NCBI RefSeq assembly: GCF_007747215.1
Contig: NZ_CP036273.1
Span: forward strand, 1,658,322-1,722,321
Length of the DNA stretch: 64,000 nt
Direction of reading: 5' to 3'
DNA from: Urbifossiella limnaea
GTDB taxonomy: Bacteria > Planctomycetota > Planctomycetia > Gemmatales > Gemmataceae
Part shown: one piece after another, positions 12,601 through 18,430 of the stretch
Layout of the letters: every line of letters starts with the position of its first letter
Numbering within the stretch: the first letter of the stretch is position 1
The notes under the pieces: generated by a model
Seen by the model: the letters and a program-made list of their open reading frames with translations, nothing else
Databases searched by the model: none
Told to the model about the DNA's origin: nothing
Program-made: the position numbers and the translations under genes

Positions 12601-13486
12601 CGCCGGCGGCGCGGAGCGGTTCCGGTTCCGCTCGTACGGCGACTTCGCCGGCGGCGCCCGCGTCGCCACCGCGGACGTGACGGCCGACGGCATCCCGGAC
12701 GTGGTCGTCGTGCCCGGCGCCGGCGGCGGGCCGGTGGTCAAGGTGTTCGACGGCAACAGCGGCGCCGAGGTGCGGAGCTTCCTAGCGTTCGAGGAGTCGT
12801 TCCGCGGCGGGCTCCGCGTCGCGGCCGCGGACCTCAACGGCGACTTCGTGGCCGACATCATCGTCACCCCGGACACCGGCGGCGGCCCGATCGTGCGGGC
12901 GTTCGACGGCCGCACCGGGGCGGTGATCGCCAACTTCTTCGCGCTCGACCCGACGTTCCGCGGCGGCCTCCGCGTCGCCACCGGCGACGTGAACCGCGAC
13001 GGCACCGCCGACGTGGTGGTGACCGCCGGCGAGGGCGGCGGCCCGCGCGTCGCCGTGTACGACGGCCGCACGGTCGGCATGGCCGAGCCGGCGCGGCTGG
13101 CGAACGATTTCTTCGGGTTCGCGCCCGAGCTGCGGAGCGGGTTCTGGGTGTCGTCCGCGGACGTGGACGGCGACGGCTTCGCCGACGTGGTGATGGGCGC
13201 CGGGGCCGGTGGGGCGCCGCGGGTGGTGGTGTACAGCGGCCGGCTGCTCGCGGCCGGCGACGGGCCGCGCGAGGTCGCGTCGTTCTTCGCCGGCGAGCCG
13301 GCCGACCGTGGCGGCGCCCGCATCGTGGCGACCGACCTCGAAGGCGACGGCCGAGCGGAGGTGCTGGCGGGAGCGGGCGTTGGGGCGTGGCCGCTGGTCG
13401 GAATCTACGACCCGCTGACGGGTCTGCGGCGCGACGTGTTCTACGCCACGTCGGCGCCGTTCCGCGGAGGGGTAGAGGTGGGGTGA
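680..13486 (+). CDS. Giant secreted repeat protein (LEDR signal, DUF11-like, SdrD-B-like repeats, FG-GAP tail)
   Basis: The product is a 4268-residue surface or matrix protein. The ATG at 680 is preferred over a TTG at 638 because it puts the planctomycete extracellular motif LERLEDRCNP at about residues 29-38. Residues about 50-1795 hold roughly eight DUF11-like beta-sandwich units, recognisable by phrases such as LRDNLPTGL and LTDAIPAGL. Residues about 1800-3890 hold 17 SdrD-B-like domains, each opening with a calcium-loop-like D-x-[DN]-x-[DN]-G (for example DRDGDGVQDAGEPG). Residues about 3965-4268 hold five FG-GAP/VCBS-type repeats (for example DVDGDGFADVV). There is no catalytic motif. 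Related architectures act as adhesins or extracellular scaffolds; the adhesion role here is inference. The gene is followed by a strong hairpin at 13496. Confidence in the architecture is high and in the precise role low. Confidence 0.9.
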   Translation: MTPTRPISRRIARSLLTAPVRRTRPVDQLERLEDRCNPAPVATVSGLPADTQPLLGETVNYNVTFANTGTTTGYGPFIELAVDTSGPDGTSGGGAVDGIGTPSVTIAGQPLTPRGSVTLIAGQTTYVNPITGDTRNLAAVYGSRFNTGDTIYFYGSPFGSFTPAQTTTAQVTLPTSTRADVNTPMPVSIVGGFRDDEPALNGPAVYAARVDGTITPQLYRLTKIYTGPESETATGPNYVRRYRIEVDVATGQTVSDLRVTDALANTMQLVARDTTVIAGNPNIAVSRTGGSSTFVPGQLTATGGAATGAPVPTAPGGSITYQFLPGGLTHTGVAGVDAALEFNFYVPRDADTAGAPVAPDPANPTVPQGTDSTTATNTASSTLDWTPVDTRDPAQNDVGPAASGSVLSHTLEQQSVAIQKSATVVDKDTGAVVPAGQPIRPGQSLIRYTLNFQVSDYVALNDVFVRDVVGDGQRLYLGPVGGNPTTAFPTLTVTNAYLTGAPGTRQTTAGAFTGTDTIEYQRRYTAGTAASDPTSFPADGPTGAVFNALPPNVQPDGPTSDAGTTYLQFNVSQELQARLGPTAGRLVGAEILNDGTGPQNDNHPETNPPPGPVTGTIVFYVEVTDEFGDEFRVANGGSGDPTVDQGDVLGNTVNDPRTPARDGVFGDLISAGTINDPTPTVIGRGSDDSGTSVAIPYGEETKQLVAINGQGVPAQGSANPPFTVQAGDRVTYLLTYTLPISRFEDLKLVDFPPLPVMNLGQAPNNTATFTRDPAAYGFNPGEVGVFVSGVTPGGVSAAGFQSDTYFSTFAPGNGTGRNPILTIDAPNNSLTIDLGTQDDAQNRFTVVSVLVTFTVGNDPFATDLFLTNQLRVFEGSTNAGTTTVDDLNRFGLVRPAVNLYKGIVGTQAGAAAATGTTFGDVVFTGPGTAFGFSNQLNTVAEATALGNANTASLDAADRVRFALVAQNVGRGDAFDTRIRDVLPTGYVVPAAFPGHVFRGSGGAELVAGVDYTVVSYNATTGEFVIELTDNYTAGNVGGAAEDARGGGLSRGTRTDQALGNVAITNGSNAVVVLFDLTIAGTVAPAQALTNTATVPVYSNSDNGPNYTDPTVIPGATVPTDTATVTVPTAGTKSIVSTSEASTSEAGTGTTGSPRVVAVGEVVRYRLAFQLAEGTATNFQLRDNLPTGLTFLNDGSARVAFVSNGGGISSTTLAGAGLAVTGASGAVVPTFTIPPGAITGGSFVTGTDPLFSLGTLTNTDSDVDGEFVVVEFNALVDNSVAGSNDAGDNRDNMHSALVNGTSVFTSGLVRVRVAEPSITDLVKAANPTVGDAGDTITFTVTFSNPNAADRTTAFDLVLTDILPAVGYDTVAFVAGSLVTTGATNAAVAVAGNTVTFTADALAVGGTVSFQYTARLVANVGPGSYRNTANLTYTSLPGTNGTPVNPTGGATPGTPGTDTGERTGSGTNPNDYLDSDFEDVFVNAPVVKSIVGTNQAFTAGTTVAVGEQVQYQVVVTIPEGTTPTGVLRDVLPAGLAVVSLDSLTAVADVGLTTDAPGGFAGVLAAARAALAAPGQSITFNVGTLVNADRDPDGETLTFTYTVVVLNTAGNQRGTALTNSATTATGGVDRSTTSAPAVTVAEPTVRVTKTVTPTTGDASNADADAVTFTLVIDHAPASNADAFNIALTDAIPAGLTYVAGSLTNTAGVVPATLGASAGTLSASFTSLALGQSSTLTFRARLNGTTTPGQVVTNTAALTYTSLPGDVTAPQTPYNPASVERTGAGGVNDYVASDPEGVTVNSNAIGGVIYRDLDNDGLYEPGAGETLITSSIRVQLTGTDNLGFAVSTIITTATGSYNFTALRPGTYTLTQLDQPAGLLDGRDTPGTSTPGAPFGGTGTPAVTPRAPRDADAITTITIGLVGSKTGTNYNFGEVLPAQLGDFVWHDLNGNGRQDGGEPGLNGVAVTLTGTDDSGQPVTLNTTTATNAGNPGFYQFAGLRPSDAAGYVVTFGTLPGYVRTVRDSAVATDATNSDGDPTSGATAGVVLPAGGNNPTIDQGLYQPVSIGDRVYFDRDGDGVQDAGEPGIPGAAIEVVWLGPDGAFGGGDDLTFNATTGVDGGWLVINLPPGNFRVTATPPAGLGWALTDSLDNAALSATNPVTVPITSGVSRTDVDFGYRSTGSIGNRLYLDADGDGVQDANGLEPGLPGVTGTLRYDANADGDFTDPDDGLFTTVTDAAGLYTFGFLPPGGYQVSVAGAAGLPANVVLTDSLDNGALGATATVTKTLALGENEVTYDFGFQGNASLGDLVYYDADGDGVQDANEPGIAGAAVSATWVGPNGAVGGGDDVTFTTTTDALGNYLFPGLPAISLVGANPNYRVTVVAPAAFPIFTDSLDDAALNAVRPVDVQVSPTDGSPLNDRRDVDFGFRGTASLGDTVFLDSNGNGRQDGGAEVGIPGVGVSLFFDRNADGDFADAGEDVALATATTGAGGLYSFTSLAAGNYQVVFGTTAGGVTYTRTVQDSAVATDATDSDADPVTGRTGTYALANGDNNITADAGLYVPVSLGDRVYYDLNGDGVQQGTELGIPGVGIQVVWHGPDGVFGGGDDQTGNTTTGANGIWSVGNLPPGSYTVTATPPAGAGFDQLTDSLDNGVLGATNPVVVSTTSGVDRADIDFGYRGVGTVGDRVFLDINANGTFDAGEGLDGVTVTLSGDLNNDGTPDTLTTTTAADGFYQFPFLRVTAAGVPYTVTISTATLPQTGAGAPITNTVDPDTAGTGDNTSSLTLTAGAPSNQLQDFGYRGPGRIGDTVFLDANGNGLPDAGEGITGVVVRLRGDVDGDGTAEDFFATTTAAGVYDFSNLPVRDRTGTLVAWMVTVDPAGTTLPAGVANTTDPDGGNDGTAALTLDPANPVNLAQDFGYRGPGSIGDRVFLDVNASGSFDPGEGLTAVTVTLTADLNGDGVTETLTTTTDADGFYQLSGLPVFQNNGTAAVPYVVTVVASTVPAGLTNTVDPDTASPGDNTSSLTLSAGAPSNQAQDFGYRGTGALGDRVWIDSDGDSLQGAVALEPGLPGVGLTLTWSGADDTFGTADDVTGATTTDAAGNYSFNGLPLDLGRFRVVVTPATLPGNATQTFDLDGLATPNDAGTAAPITLTTAAPSRTDVDFGYVGSASLGDRVYVDQNRDGVQQASESGIPGAAVTLTWVGPDGDINTPADNVTFTTTTGANGLYLFPGLMVNGLADDYRVQVTLPVPGFTLTDSLDDGTLAATNPVDVVVSGAVGDPRTNRRDVDFGFAGAGSLAGTVFRDDSNEGTQDAGEPGIGGVVVTLTGTDVFGNPVLDPATGQPYTTTTDANGNYSFTGLPPGTYTITETQPTAYGDGIDREGSLAGTAGNDVISGIVVGPNQAGVGYTFGELPTFVSGTVFRDDNRDGAPQAGEPGIPNVRVELRDPVTNNLIAFTTTDATGGYIFDRLPAGNYRIVEIQPTGYADGPVGPATVRDVFVPTTGLTGQNFAEVLGSLSGRVYIDTDMDGTRDPGEPGIPGVTVTVAGTDVNGIPVNVTVTTDADGRYTVLNLFPAGEAGYTVTEGPTPLYADRAANVGTGFDTPGTAATPNQITGVNLTPGQSGVDYDFGEVTGSLSGFVYADFDMNGVRTLTGPRAETGAHVPGTNTPGGIAGVTITLTGTDGAGTAVSRTTTTAADGSYIFTGLAAGTYTLTETQPPLPSTLTNGFYDGAETQGSAGGTVVTPSPTFTADPNKNRIVLISLPAGADGTDYNFGELPPADPFGFVYVDANRNGVRDPGERGIPNVPVSISGTAFAGTAFARPLTAADVSGGLTQLTDANGRYEFVPIPAGLYTLTEDRQPAGYADGREQDGDSNGPPATVGNEVISNIALAPFPIRGPFNFGEVALPVVPGTLPPIDFFPTAPDDISKRQFLTTTPDVPTPPAAATAPNFAAFNPGARPAALAAVAEGEGGTGLVRVFDFAGGAERFRFRSYGDFAGGARVATADVTADGIPDVVVVPGAGGGPVVKVFDGNSGAEVRSFLAFEESFRGGLRVAAADLNGDFVADIIVTPDTGGGPIVRAFDGRTGAVIANFFALDPTFRGGLRVATGDVNRDGTADVVVTAGEGGGPRVAVYDGRTVGMAEPARLANDFFGFAPELRSGFWVSSADVDGDGFADVVMGAGAGGAPRVVVYSGRLLAAGDGPREVASFFAGEPADRGGARIVATDLEGDGRAEVLAGAGVGAWPLVGIYDPLTGLRRDVFYATSAPFRGGVEVG
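6079..12369 (+). repeat. Array of 17 SdrD-B-like protein repeats encoded in the giant gene
   Basis: Units begin near 6079, 6482, 6860, 7208, 7575, 7960, 8353, 8705, 9070, 9433, 9795, 10170, 10550, 10905, 11207, 11563 and 12000, so the period is mostly 350-390 bp. Each starts with a phrase like IGDRVYFDRDGDGVQDAGEP, continues with a Thr-rich beta strand, and ends with DFGYRG or YNFGE. Some units are closer to distant units than to neighbours: units 2-3 resemble 6-7, unit 8 resembles 10, and unit 5 resembles 12. That points to block duplication or recombination inside the gene. Confidence 0.85.
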
Positions 13487-13495
13487 GTTGTGTTG

Positions 13496-13537
13496 CCGCT
13501 TGCGGCTTCGCGATGCCCGGCGCGAAGCCGCAGGCGG
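13496..13537. terminator. GC-rich hairpin after the giant gene
   Basis: Arms at 13496-13512 and 13521-13537 are complementary over 17 bases with one G-T pair; the loop is 8 bases. It begins 10 bases after the stop codon of the giant gene. There is no T tract, so it is either a terminator of the non-canonical kind or a palindromic intergenic repeat. Its core (CTTGCGGCTT) is shared with the hairpin at 33700. Confidence 0.5.
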
Positions 13538-13559
13538 TAGCTCAGGCTCCCGCCGGGGG

Positions 13560-13705
13560 TCGAGCACCTTCGCGGTGAGCCCCGCCTGGCTGAACGGATT
13601 CTGCAGGTACACCACCGCCGACTCTGCCACGCCGCGCCGCAACACCGCTTCGGGCGTGTACCCCGAAAGGCACCGCACCCTCACCCGCGGCCGCAACCCC
13701 GCCAC
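13560..13705 (-). pseudogene. Possible gene remnant, unknown family
   Basis: The minus strand reads a protein-like stretch of about 45 residues containing RCLSGYTPEAVLRRGVAES and VVYLQNPFSQAGLTAKVLD. Its composition is balanced, unlike the Arg/Pro-rich noise around it. The frame stays open into the giant gene and has no credible start or ribosome binding site. I read it as a decayed fragment, with low certainty. Confidence 0.2.
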
Positions 13706-13772
13706 TCGTGCCGCCCGCTCAGCCCCTGTATTATCACGTCGGTCACCAGAGCGTCGATCGACCGATCGTGTC

Positions 13773-13907
13773 TCAGTTTGGGGATCGCTCGCGCAACTCC
13801 ACCGCCGCGGCGGTGTACGCCCCCGTATTCACCTGGTCGGTCTCCGCCCGGTCGAGGTGGTCCAGGGCCAGCAGCCTGGCGAGCAGCACTTCCGGTTCGG
13901 TCGTCAT
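13773..13907 (-). CDS. Small hypothetical protein (44 aa)
   Basis: The ATG at 13907-13905 is preceded by GAAAGGG as a ribosome binding site. The product, starting MTTEPEVLLARLLALDHLDR, is Leu/Glu/Asp-rich, mostly helical in character and ends at a TGA at 13773. No family is recognised. It lies alone between the giant gene and the left side of the mobile region. The balanced composition and good ribosome binding site favour a real gene, but 44 codons could be chance. Confidence 0.35.
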   Translation of the reverse strand: MTTEPEVLLARLLALDHLDRAETDQVNTGAYTAAAVELRERSPN

Positions 13908-14355
13908 CCCTTTCGCTCGCGACTCTGGCAGCCGCCCGCTCGGCCCCGCCGCCACCCGCCTGTCGTCTGTCGGCGTGATGAACGAGTCGACCTCAGCAAG
14001 CGGCTGTTCAATCCGCACCAGCACACCTCATGTCGAGGGGCGCGGGCCTATCGGGTGCGGTGGCGTGCGAACGTCGACCCACTGCCGCGGCGGCGACGCA
14101 GGTCGGGATAACCACCACACCGACACGGCAGCTACCGGGTCGACTCGATACGGCCGGCGGGACCGCGAGGTCGGGTTGCCCGGCAGCGGTGTCAGTGGCC
14201 GGTCCGGCCTCACATCCGAGCGGTTGTGCCCGCGCTACCAGCCACCTCGCTGCTCGACGACCGGCCACCGCGGCATGTTGCCGCCGTGATACGCGGGGAT
14301 TGCCCGGTCCCCGGCGTACGGACGCCGCCCTATGGCGGTTGTGTGGGACGCTGGG
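13908..14355. other. 448-bp region without a recognisable gene
   Basis: Open frames on both strands here give low-complexity Arg/Pro/Ala-rich translations. I see no tRNA, no long palindrome and no copy of the tRNA-His 3' end that would mark the far attachment site of the neighbouring element. Confidence 0.4.
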
Positions 14356-15366
14356 TCAACCCACCAGCCCAGCCCGCCGCAGCACGAACCCGACGTCCTC
14401 GACCGGGTGGCTTGGGCGCGGGTGCGTCGGCTGTGGCCGCAGCCCCCGGAGCCGGGCGAGAGTCGCGAGCGCCCGGTCGAGCTCCCGCGACAGGTGCGCC
14501 TCGGCCCGGTCCGTCCGCTCCCCGAGCCCGCCGGCGGCCAGCAGCGCGTCGGTCGCCGCCCGGCCCCGCGCCGCCCGGAGTTCGGCCACGAGCGACGCCT
14601 CCGTCGCCTCCAGGCCGCGGCCCCTCCCGCCGCGGGCCTCGGTGCCGGCCAGGACCGCGGCCCGCACGTCGGCCAGGAACACCGTCGGGTCGCGGCCGTC
14701 GCACCCGCCGGCCCGGCCGACCACCCGGCGCAGCAGGTCCGCCGTCCACTCGGCCGCGATGGGCGTTGCCACCTCGACCCCCAGCCCGGCGAGCACGCCG
14801 ACCCACGGGTCCGGCTTCCGCTGGATCCGCCAGCCGAGCAACTCGCCCGCCACCTGGGTCGCCGTCACCACCGCCCCGAGGGTGAGCTCGACGTCCGCCC
14901 CGGCCAGGGCGGCCGCCACGGCCCGGTCGGCGGCGGCCGCCGCCCGCTGCCCCGCGAGTGCGGCGCGGGCGTGGGCCAGGCGGACGGCCGGCGGGGCGGC
15001 CGGGCTGACCGGGATGAAGTGATCAACCCCCTCGCCGGTGATCGTGTCCGGGTCGGGGGGCAGCGCCGCCGGGGCGGGGCCGGTCGCCAGGGCCGCGAGC
15101 CGCCGCTGGCGGTACAGCACCCACGCCACCCGCTCGGCCGTCGCCGCCTCGGCCGCCCCCTCGGGCCGGAGGGACCGGGCCACGGCCGCCCGGAAGTCGT
15201 CCCAGTCCGCGGCCGTCTCGCCGAGGGCGGGGAGCAGGGCGGCGGCGGCGTACAGGCCGTGGCGGACGGCGTTGCGGGCGGACGCGGCCTTGCCGGCGGG
15301 GGTGCGGGGGCCGGTCGACCGGCGGGCGTTGGCGCGGTTGGCGGCGAGGCGGGCGGGGGACACCAT
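14356..15366 (-). CDS. Hypothetical protein with N-terminal 'AANRANARRSTGPRTP' motif
   Basis: The start is the ATG at 15366-15364, with AGGAG seven bases upstream; the longer open frame before it is not protein-like. The 336-residue product opens with RLAANRANARRSTGPRTPAG and then RNAVRHGLYA, a signature I know from a widespread family of hypothetical proteins in planctomycetes and acidobacteria. The rest is Ala-rich and helical with many Arg/Glu residues and no catalytic motif I recognise. Members are often near transposons and integrated elements, but the function is unknown. It is the leftmost substantial gene of the mobile region and shares its orientation. Confidence 0.65.
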   Translation of the reverse strand: MVSPARLAANRANARRSTGPRTPAGKAASARNAVRHGLYAAAALLPALGETAADWDDFRAAVARSLRPEGAAEAATAERVAWVLYRQRRLAALATGPAPAALPPDPDTITGEGVDHFIPVSPAAPPAVRLAHARAALAGQRAAAAADRAVAAALAGADVELTLGAVVTATQVAGELLGWRIQRKPDPWVGVLAGLGVEVATPIAAEWTADLLRRVVGRAGGCDGRDPTVFLADVRAAVLAGTEARGGRGRGLEATEASLVAELRAARGRAATDALLAAGGLGERTDRAEAHLSRELDRALATLARLRGLRPQPTHPRPSHPVEDVGFVLRRAGLVG

Positions 15367-15921
15367 GGCGGGCTCCTGGAGTGATGGCGAGTGTATCACG
15401 GCCGGTCGGACGGCCGCACCTGCACTCGGTTGGTGACCGCGTGGACTTCGCGAAACGAACCCACCTCCGAACACCGCGAGCGGCACCGACGCGGCGGGGG
15501 TGGTTACGGTCAGCAGAACGGCGTCGATCTGCCCGGGATCTGGCGTTTCCGACGGAAGACGGGGCGGGACTCGACGCATGTCTGGAGAACGCAACAGTCC
15601 GCGGCGTGTACGAGGTGCGGGCGGAGTCGGCGAAACGAACCCAACGAGTCGGCTCCCCCTGCGGCCGTGTCACGCTGGCCTCGTCCGGCCGGCTCCCGGC
15701 CTCCGGCGCTGAGGGCCGGAAGAACGGCCTCCTCGCGGCCGGCAGTCGGCCCGGACAAACGGGTTTGCCGCCTCCACCGCCGAGCTACGGTCACGACCAA
15801 TGCATCTTGACTCCAGCGCGGGCCCGAACCACCCCCACGGCGTCACTTTGTCCGGTTAACCCCGGACGGAGGACCCGGAGGTGCCACCGTAGCGGAAGCG
15901 TTCGGCGCCCGGGTCTCGGTC
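15367..15921. other. 555-bp gap with two copies of a short repeat
   Basis: No credible gene is seen. The 14-mer GCGAAACGAACCCA occurs at 15450-15463 and again at 15630-15643, in similar contexts (guanine-rich left flank, then C or A). The reverse complement, TGGGTTCGTTTCGC, gives 'WVRF' when translated, which may explain some spurious open frames here. The region may hold the promoter of the gene at 14356. Confidence 0.4.
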
Positions 15922-16290
15922 TCACTCCCCAGAAGGCCCCGGGTCGTCACCGGCCGTCGGATTCGACCCGCTCCCGGGCGCCCGGAGCTCGCGGTCCAGC
16001 ACCGGGCCGAGGTCCTCGGGGTGGAGCGCGTGGTTGAACGCCAGGACGGCCAGGTGTACGTCCAGCGCGTGAACGGCCGGCGGCCCGTCCGGGCCTACCA
16101 GCCCCCGCCCCACGACGGCCAGACACCGGCCGGCCCGGTGAGCGTGCCGGACCCGGCCGACGTCGCCGTACGGCCCGTTCTGCTCGTACACCGCCACCCC
16201 GTCGGCCGCGTCCCCGATCAGCCGGTCGCAGGCGTCGCAGAGCACCACCGCCGTCGGACCCCTCTCGTGCGGTACCGTCCTGATCGCCAT
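15922..16290 (-). CDS. Small Cys/His-containing hypothetical protein
   Basis: The ATG at 16290-16288 has GGAGGAA upstream at good spacing. The 122-residue product begins MAIRTVPHERGPTAVVLCDA and contains CDAC near residue 20 and H-A-H-R-A-G-R-C near residue 55. That CxxC plus HxH/C set could bind a metal and would be a small treble-clef or ribbon-like fold; this is inference. The C-terminal third is acidic and Pro/Gly-rich. It lies just downstream of the DNA polymerase gene in the same direction (157-bp gap) and could be a late member of the replication transcript. No family is recognised. Confidence 0.5.
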   Translation of the reverse strand: MAIRTVPHERGPTAVVLCDACDRLIGDAADGVAVYEQNGPYGDVGRVRHAHRAGRCLAVVGRGLVGPDGPPAVHALDVHLAVLAFNHALHPEDLGPVLDRELRAPGSGSNPTAGDDPGPSGE

Positions 16291-16447
16291 CCTGGTTCCT
16301 CCCCGGGTGACCCCAACGAGTGTGCCCCATCCCCGCCCGAGTCCGCCAGCCGGCCGTGAAATTTCCGCGTCGCGACGGCGGGTGGTCCCGTGCAGCAACG
16401 AACTGCGGCCGCCGGCGCTGGTGCGGCGGCGGGGGCGGCCCAGGGCG

Positions 16448-18430
16448 TCAGAGGGCGAAGAGCGGGTCGGCCGCCCACCGGGCGAGCGAGTCGGCACGGC
16501 CGTCCTTGTTCCAGCAGCCGGGGTGTTCGGTGTTGATCACGACCCGGGGGCGGAGGGCGGGAAACGCCTCGCGGACGACCGCGCCCATCACGTCGTGGGT
16601 CAGCTCGGCGACCTCCTGTAGTAGATCCAGCCGCGCCTCGAACACGAAGGCGTCGTGGAGGGGTAGGATCAGCCGCGCGTCGTACGGGCGGTAGAGGCGG
16701 TCGAGCCGGTTGCCGGCCTCCTTGAAGAGCGTCGCGGCGGCCGCCTGGACCGGGAAGTTGACGAACCAGTTCCGCTCCCACCGGGACGGCGGGCCGGCCG
16801 CCGGCCGGTAACGCCGGAGCCCGGATCCGGAGACGGCACCGCCGCGACTCGCCCCCTGCGCCCGTGCCGCGGCAAGGCCGGCGTGGAGGGCCGGATAGGC
16901 GGCCGCGAATGCCGCCGCGAAGGCGGTGGCGTTCGGCCCGAGCCGAGCCTCGAGCCCCTCCCGCCCGAGGCCGTAGATCAGCCCCAGGACGGCCACCTTC
17001 GCCCGCTCGCGCAGGTCGGGGTACGCCGCCCGGAAGTTTGTCGGTGTCAGGTTAGCGGCATCGGGCGGCAAGTCAGCGGCAAACACGATCTGGGCGGCGG
17101 CGGCGTACACATCGCCGGCGTTGAACGCCGCGATCAGTCGGTCGTCGCCGAACACGGCCGCGGTCACCCCGACCTCGATCTGGGCCCAGTCGGCTTCGCC
17201 GATCCCGTTCCCCGGGTCCGGCACGACCAGCGGTCGGAAAATGCGGCCGATGCCGGGGAGGTTGGGGGAGTCGCACGTCAGCCGCCCGGTGTGGGCGCCG
17301 AGGACGTGGTACCGCGGGTGCACGCGGCCGTCGGGGCCGGTGAACTCGCCGGTCAGGACGCGGTTCGCCCGGAGCGTTTGGATCCGTCGAAGACACCGGA
17401 TAAGCGGTACTGCCTCGGGGCGGTCGGCGGCGCCGTCCAGCCGGTCGCCGCCGAAGTCGAACCCGTCGCCGCGGCGGAAGTGGTCGAGCAGTTCCGCGGC
17501 GGCGAAGTAGGCCCGTAGGTCCTCGTCGCCGACCCCACGGAGTCCGAGGGTCGCGAGTCGGTCGAGCAGGTCACGACTGTGCGTCGCGGCGGTCGCGGCG
17601 ACGGACGTGGACCGGACGGGATCGACCCGGGCCCCGTGCCAGGACATCCGCGCCGTGGTCACGACCCACGGCATTTCGACCCGGACGAGGTGGTCGAGGA
17701 CGCCGCGGGTCGCGGCCTCGGAGACCTGGCCGAGGTAGACGCCGGCGGCGGTCGCGGCGACGTCGGCCGGGCCCGCGGCGGCGATCGGCACGCCGTACCT
17801 GGCGGCCAGGGCGTGCAGCCCGGTCGCGGCCGCCCGCTCGGCGGTCAGGTCCCCCCGGGCGGCGATGGCAGCGGCGGTGTCGGCGGCCGGACTGTATCGC
17901 GGGTGGTGGACGCCGAGGAGGAACGCGGCCGCCGCCACTCGCACGTCCCAGACGCACTGCGGGTCCGGGATCTCGAGCTGCCACAGGATGTGCAGCACGT
18001 CCTCCAGGCCGTGGCCGACGACAGTGACCCCGGGGCGGAGTACGCCCGAGAGGTGGGGGGCGACGGCCGGGTCGCCGAGGTCGACGTCGTAGCGGTGGAG
18101 GAGGACCCCGCCGCCGTCGGGGACGCCGACCGCGAGGCCGACGCGTGTCGTTGCGGCCGCACTCGCGCCTGGAGTAGAATTCGGTTGTTGGGTCACGGCG
18201 ATGCCGACCACGCTCACGTCGCGGCCGCGGGCGAACGCCGCCATCCCGGCCGCCGGCTGCGGGGTCGAGACGCGGGTGACGTCGTCTGCCCGGCCGGCGG
18301 CGGCGGGCGTCACGCTCAGCCGCACGGGGGAAGGGCCGACGGCGGCCGCGACCAGGTCGACCCACCCCGGGGCCAGTTGGAGGCCGGGGGAGGGGGGCTC
18401 AGCGGGCCTTTTAATAGTATTAAGATGCAC
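16448..18430 (-). CDS. Family-A DNA polymerase of the mobile element
   Basis: The 660-residue product carries the Pol I palm motifs: motif A ADWAQIEVGV near residue 411 (catalytic Asp kept), motif B RERAKVAVLGLIYGLG near 473 (Lys and Tyr kept), and motif C LPLHDAFVFEA near 590, where the usual HDE reads HDA. The N-terminal 230 residues look like a degenerate 3'-5' exonuclease fold (GHGLEDVLHILWQ, WDVRVAAAAFLL), with the DxE metal motif not evident. There is no 5'-nuclease domain. It starts with a GTG at 18430 inside the end of the helicase gene (11-base overlap), with an A-rich/G8 run just upstream acting as ribosome binding site, so translation is probably coupled. Family-A enzymes of this layout replicate phages and plasmids. 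Confidence 0.85.
   Translation of the reverse strand: MHLNTIKRPAEPPSPGLQLAPGWVDLVAAAVGPSPVRLSVTPAAAGRADDVTRVSTPQPAAGMAAFARGRDVSVVGIAVTQQPNSTPGASAAATTRVGLAVGVPDGGGVLLHRYDVDLGDPAVAPHLSGVLRPGVTVVGHGLEDVLHILWQLEIPDPQCVWDVRVAAAAFLLGVHHPRYSPAADTAAAIAARGDLTAERAAATGLHALAARYGVPIAAAGPADVAATAAGVYLGQVSEAATRGVLDHLVRVEMPWVVTTARMSWHGARVDPVRSTSVAATAATHSRDLLDRLATLGLRGVGDEDLRAYFAAAELLDHFRRGDGFDFGGDRLDGAADRPEAVPLIRCLRRIQTLRANRVLTGEFTGPDGRVHPRYHVLGAHTGRLTCDSPNLPGIGRIFRPLVVPDPGNGIGEADWAQIEVGVTAAVFGDDRLIAAFNAGDVYAAAAQIVFAADLPPDAANLTPTNFRAAYPDLRERAKVAVLGLIYGLGREGLEARLGPNATAFAAAFAAAYPALHAGLAAARAQGASRGGAVSGSGLRRYRPAAGPPSRWERNWFVNFPVQAAAATLFKEAGNRLDRLYRPYDARLILPLHDAFVFEARLDLLQEVAELTHDVMGAVVREAFPALRPRVVINTEHPGCWNKDGRADSLARWAADPLFAL

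Noticed and set aside
9811-13578. 1255-codon plus-strand frame overlapping the end of the giant gene
   Set aside because: Shadow frame of the GC-rich repeat array; extreme Arg/Gly/His content and no domain. The correct frame has clear FG-GAP repeats.
15956-15980. Partial resemblance (GGATTCGACCCGC) to the tRNA-His T arm, considered as left attachment site
   Set aside because: The match is short, has a base missing against GGATTCGAACCCGC, and lies inside the coding frame of the gene at 15922.
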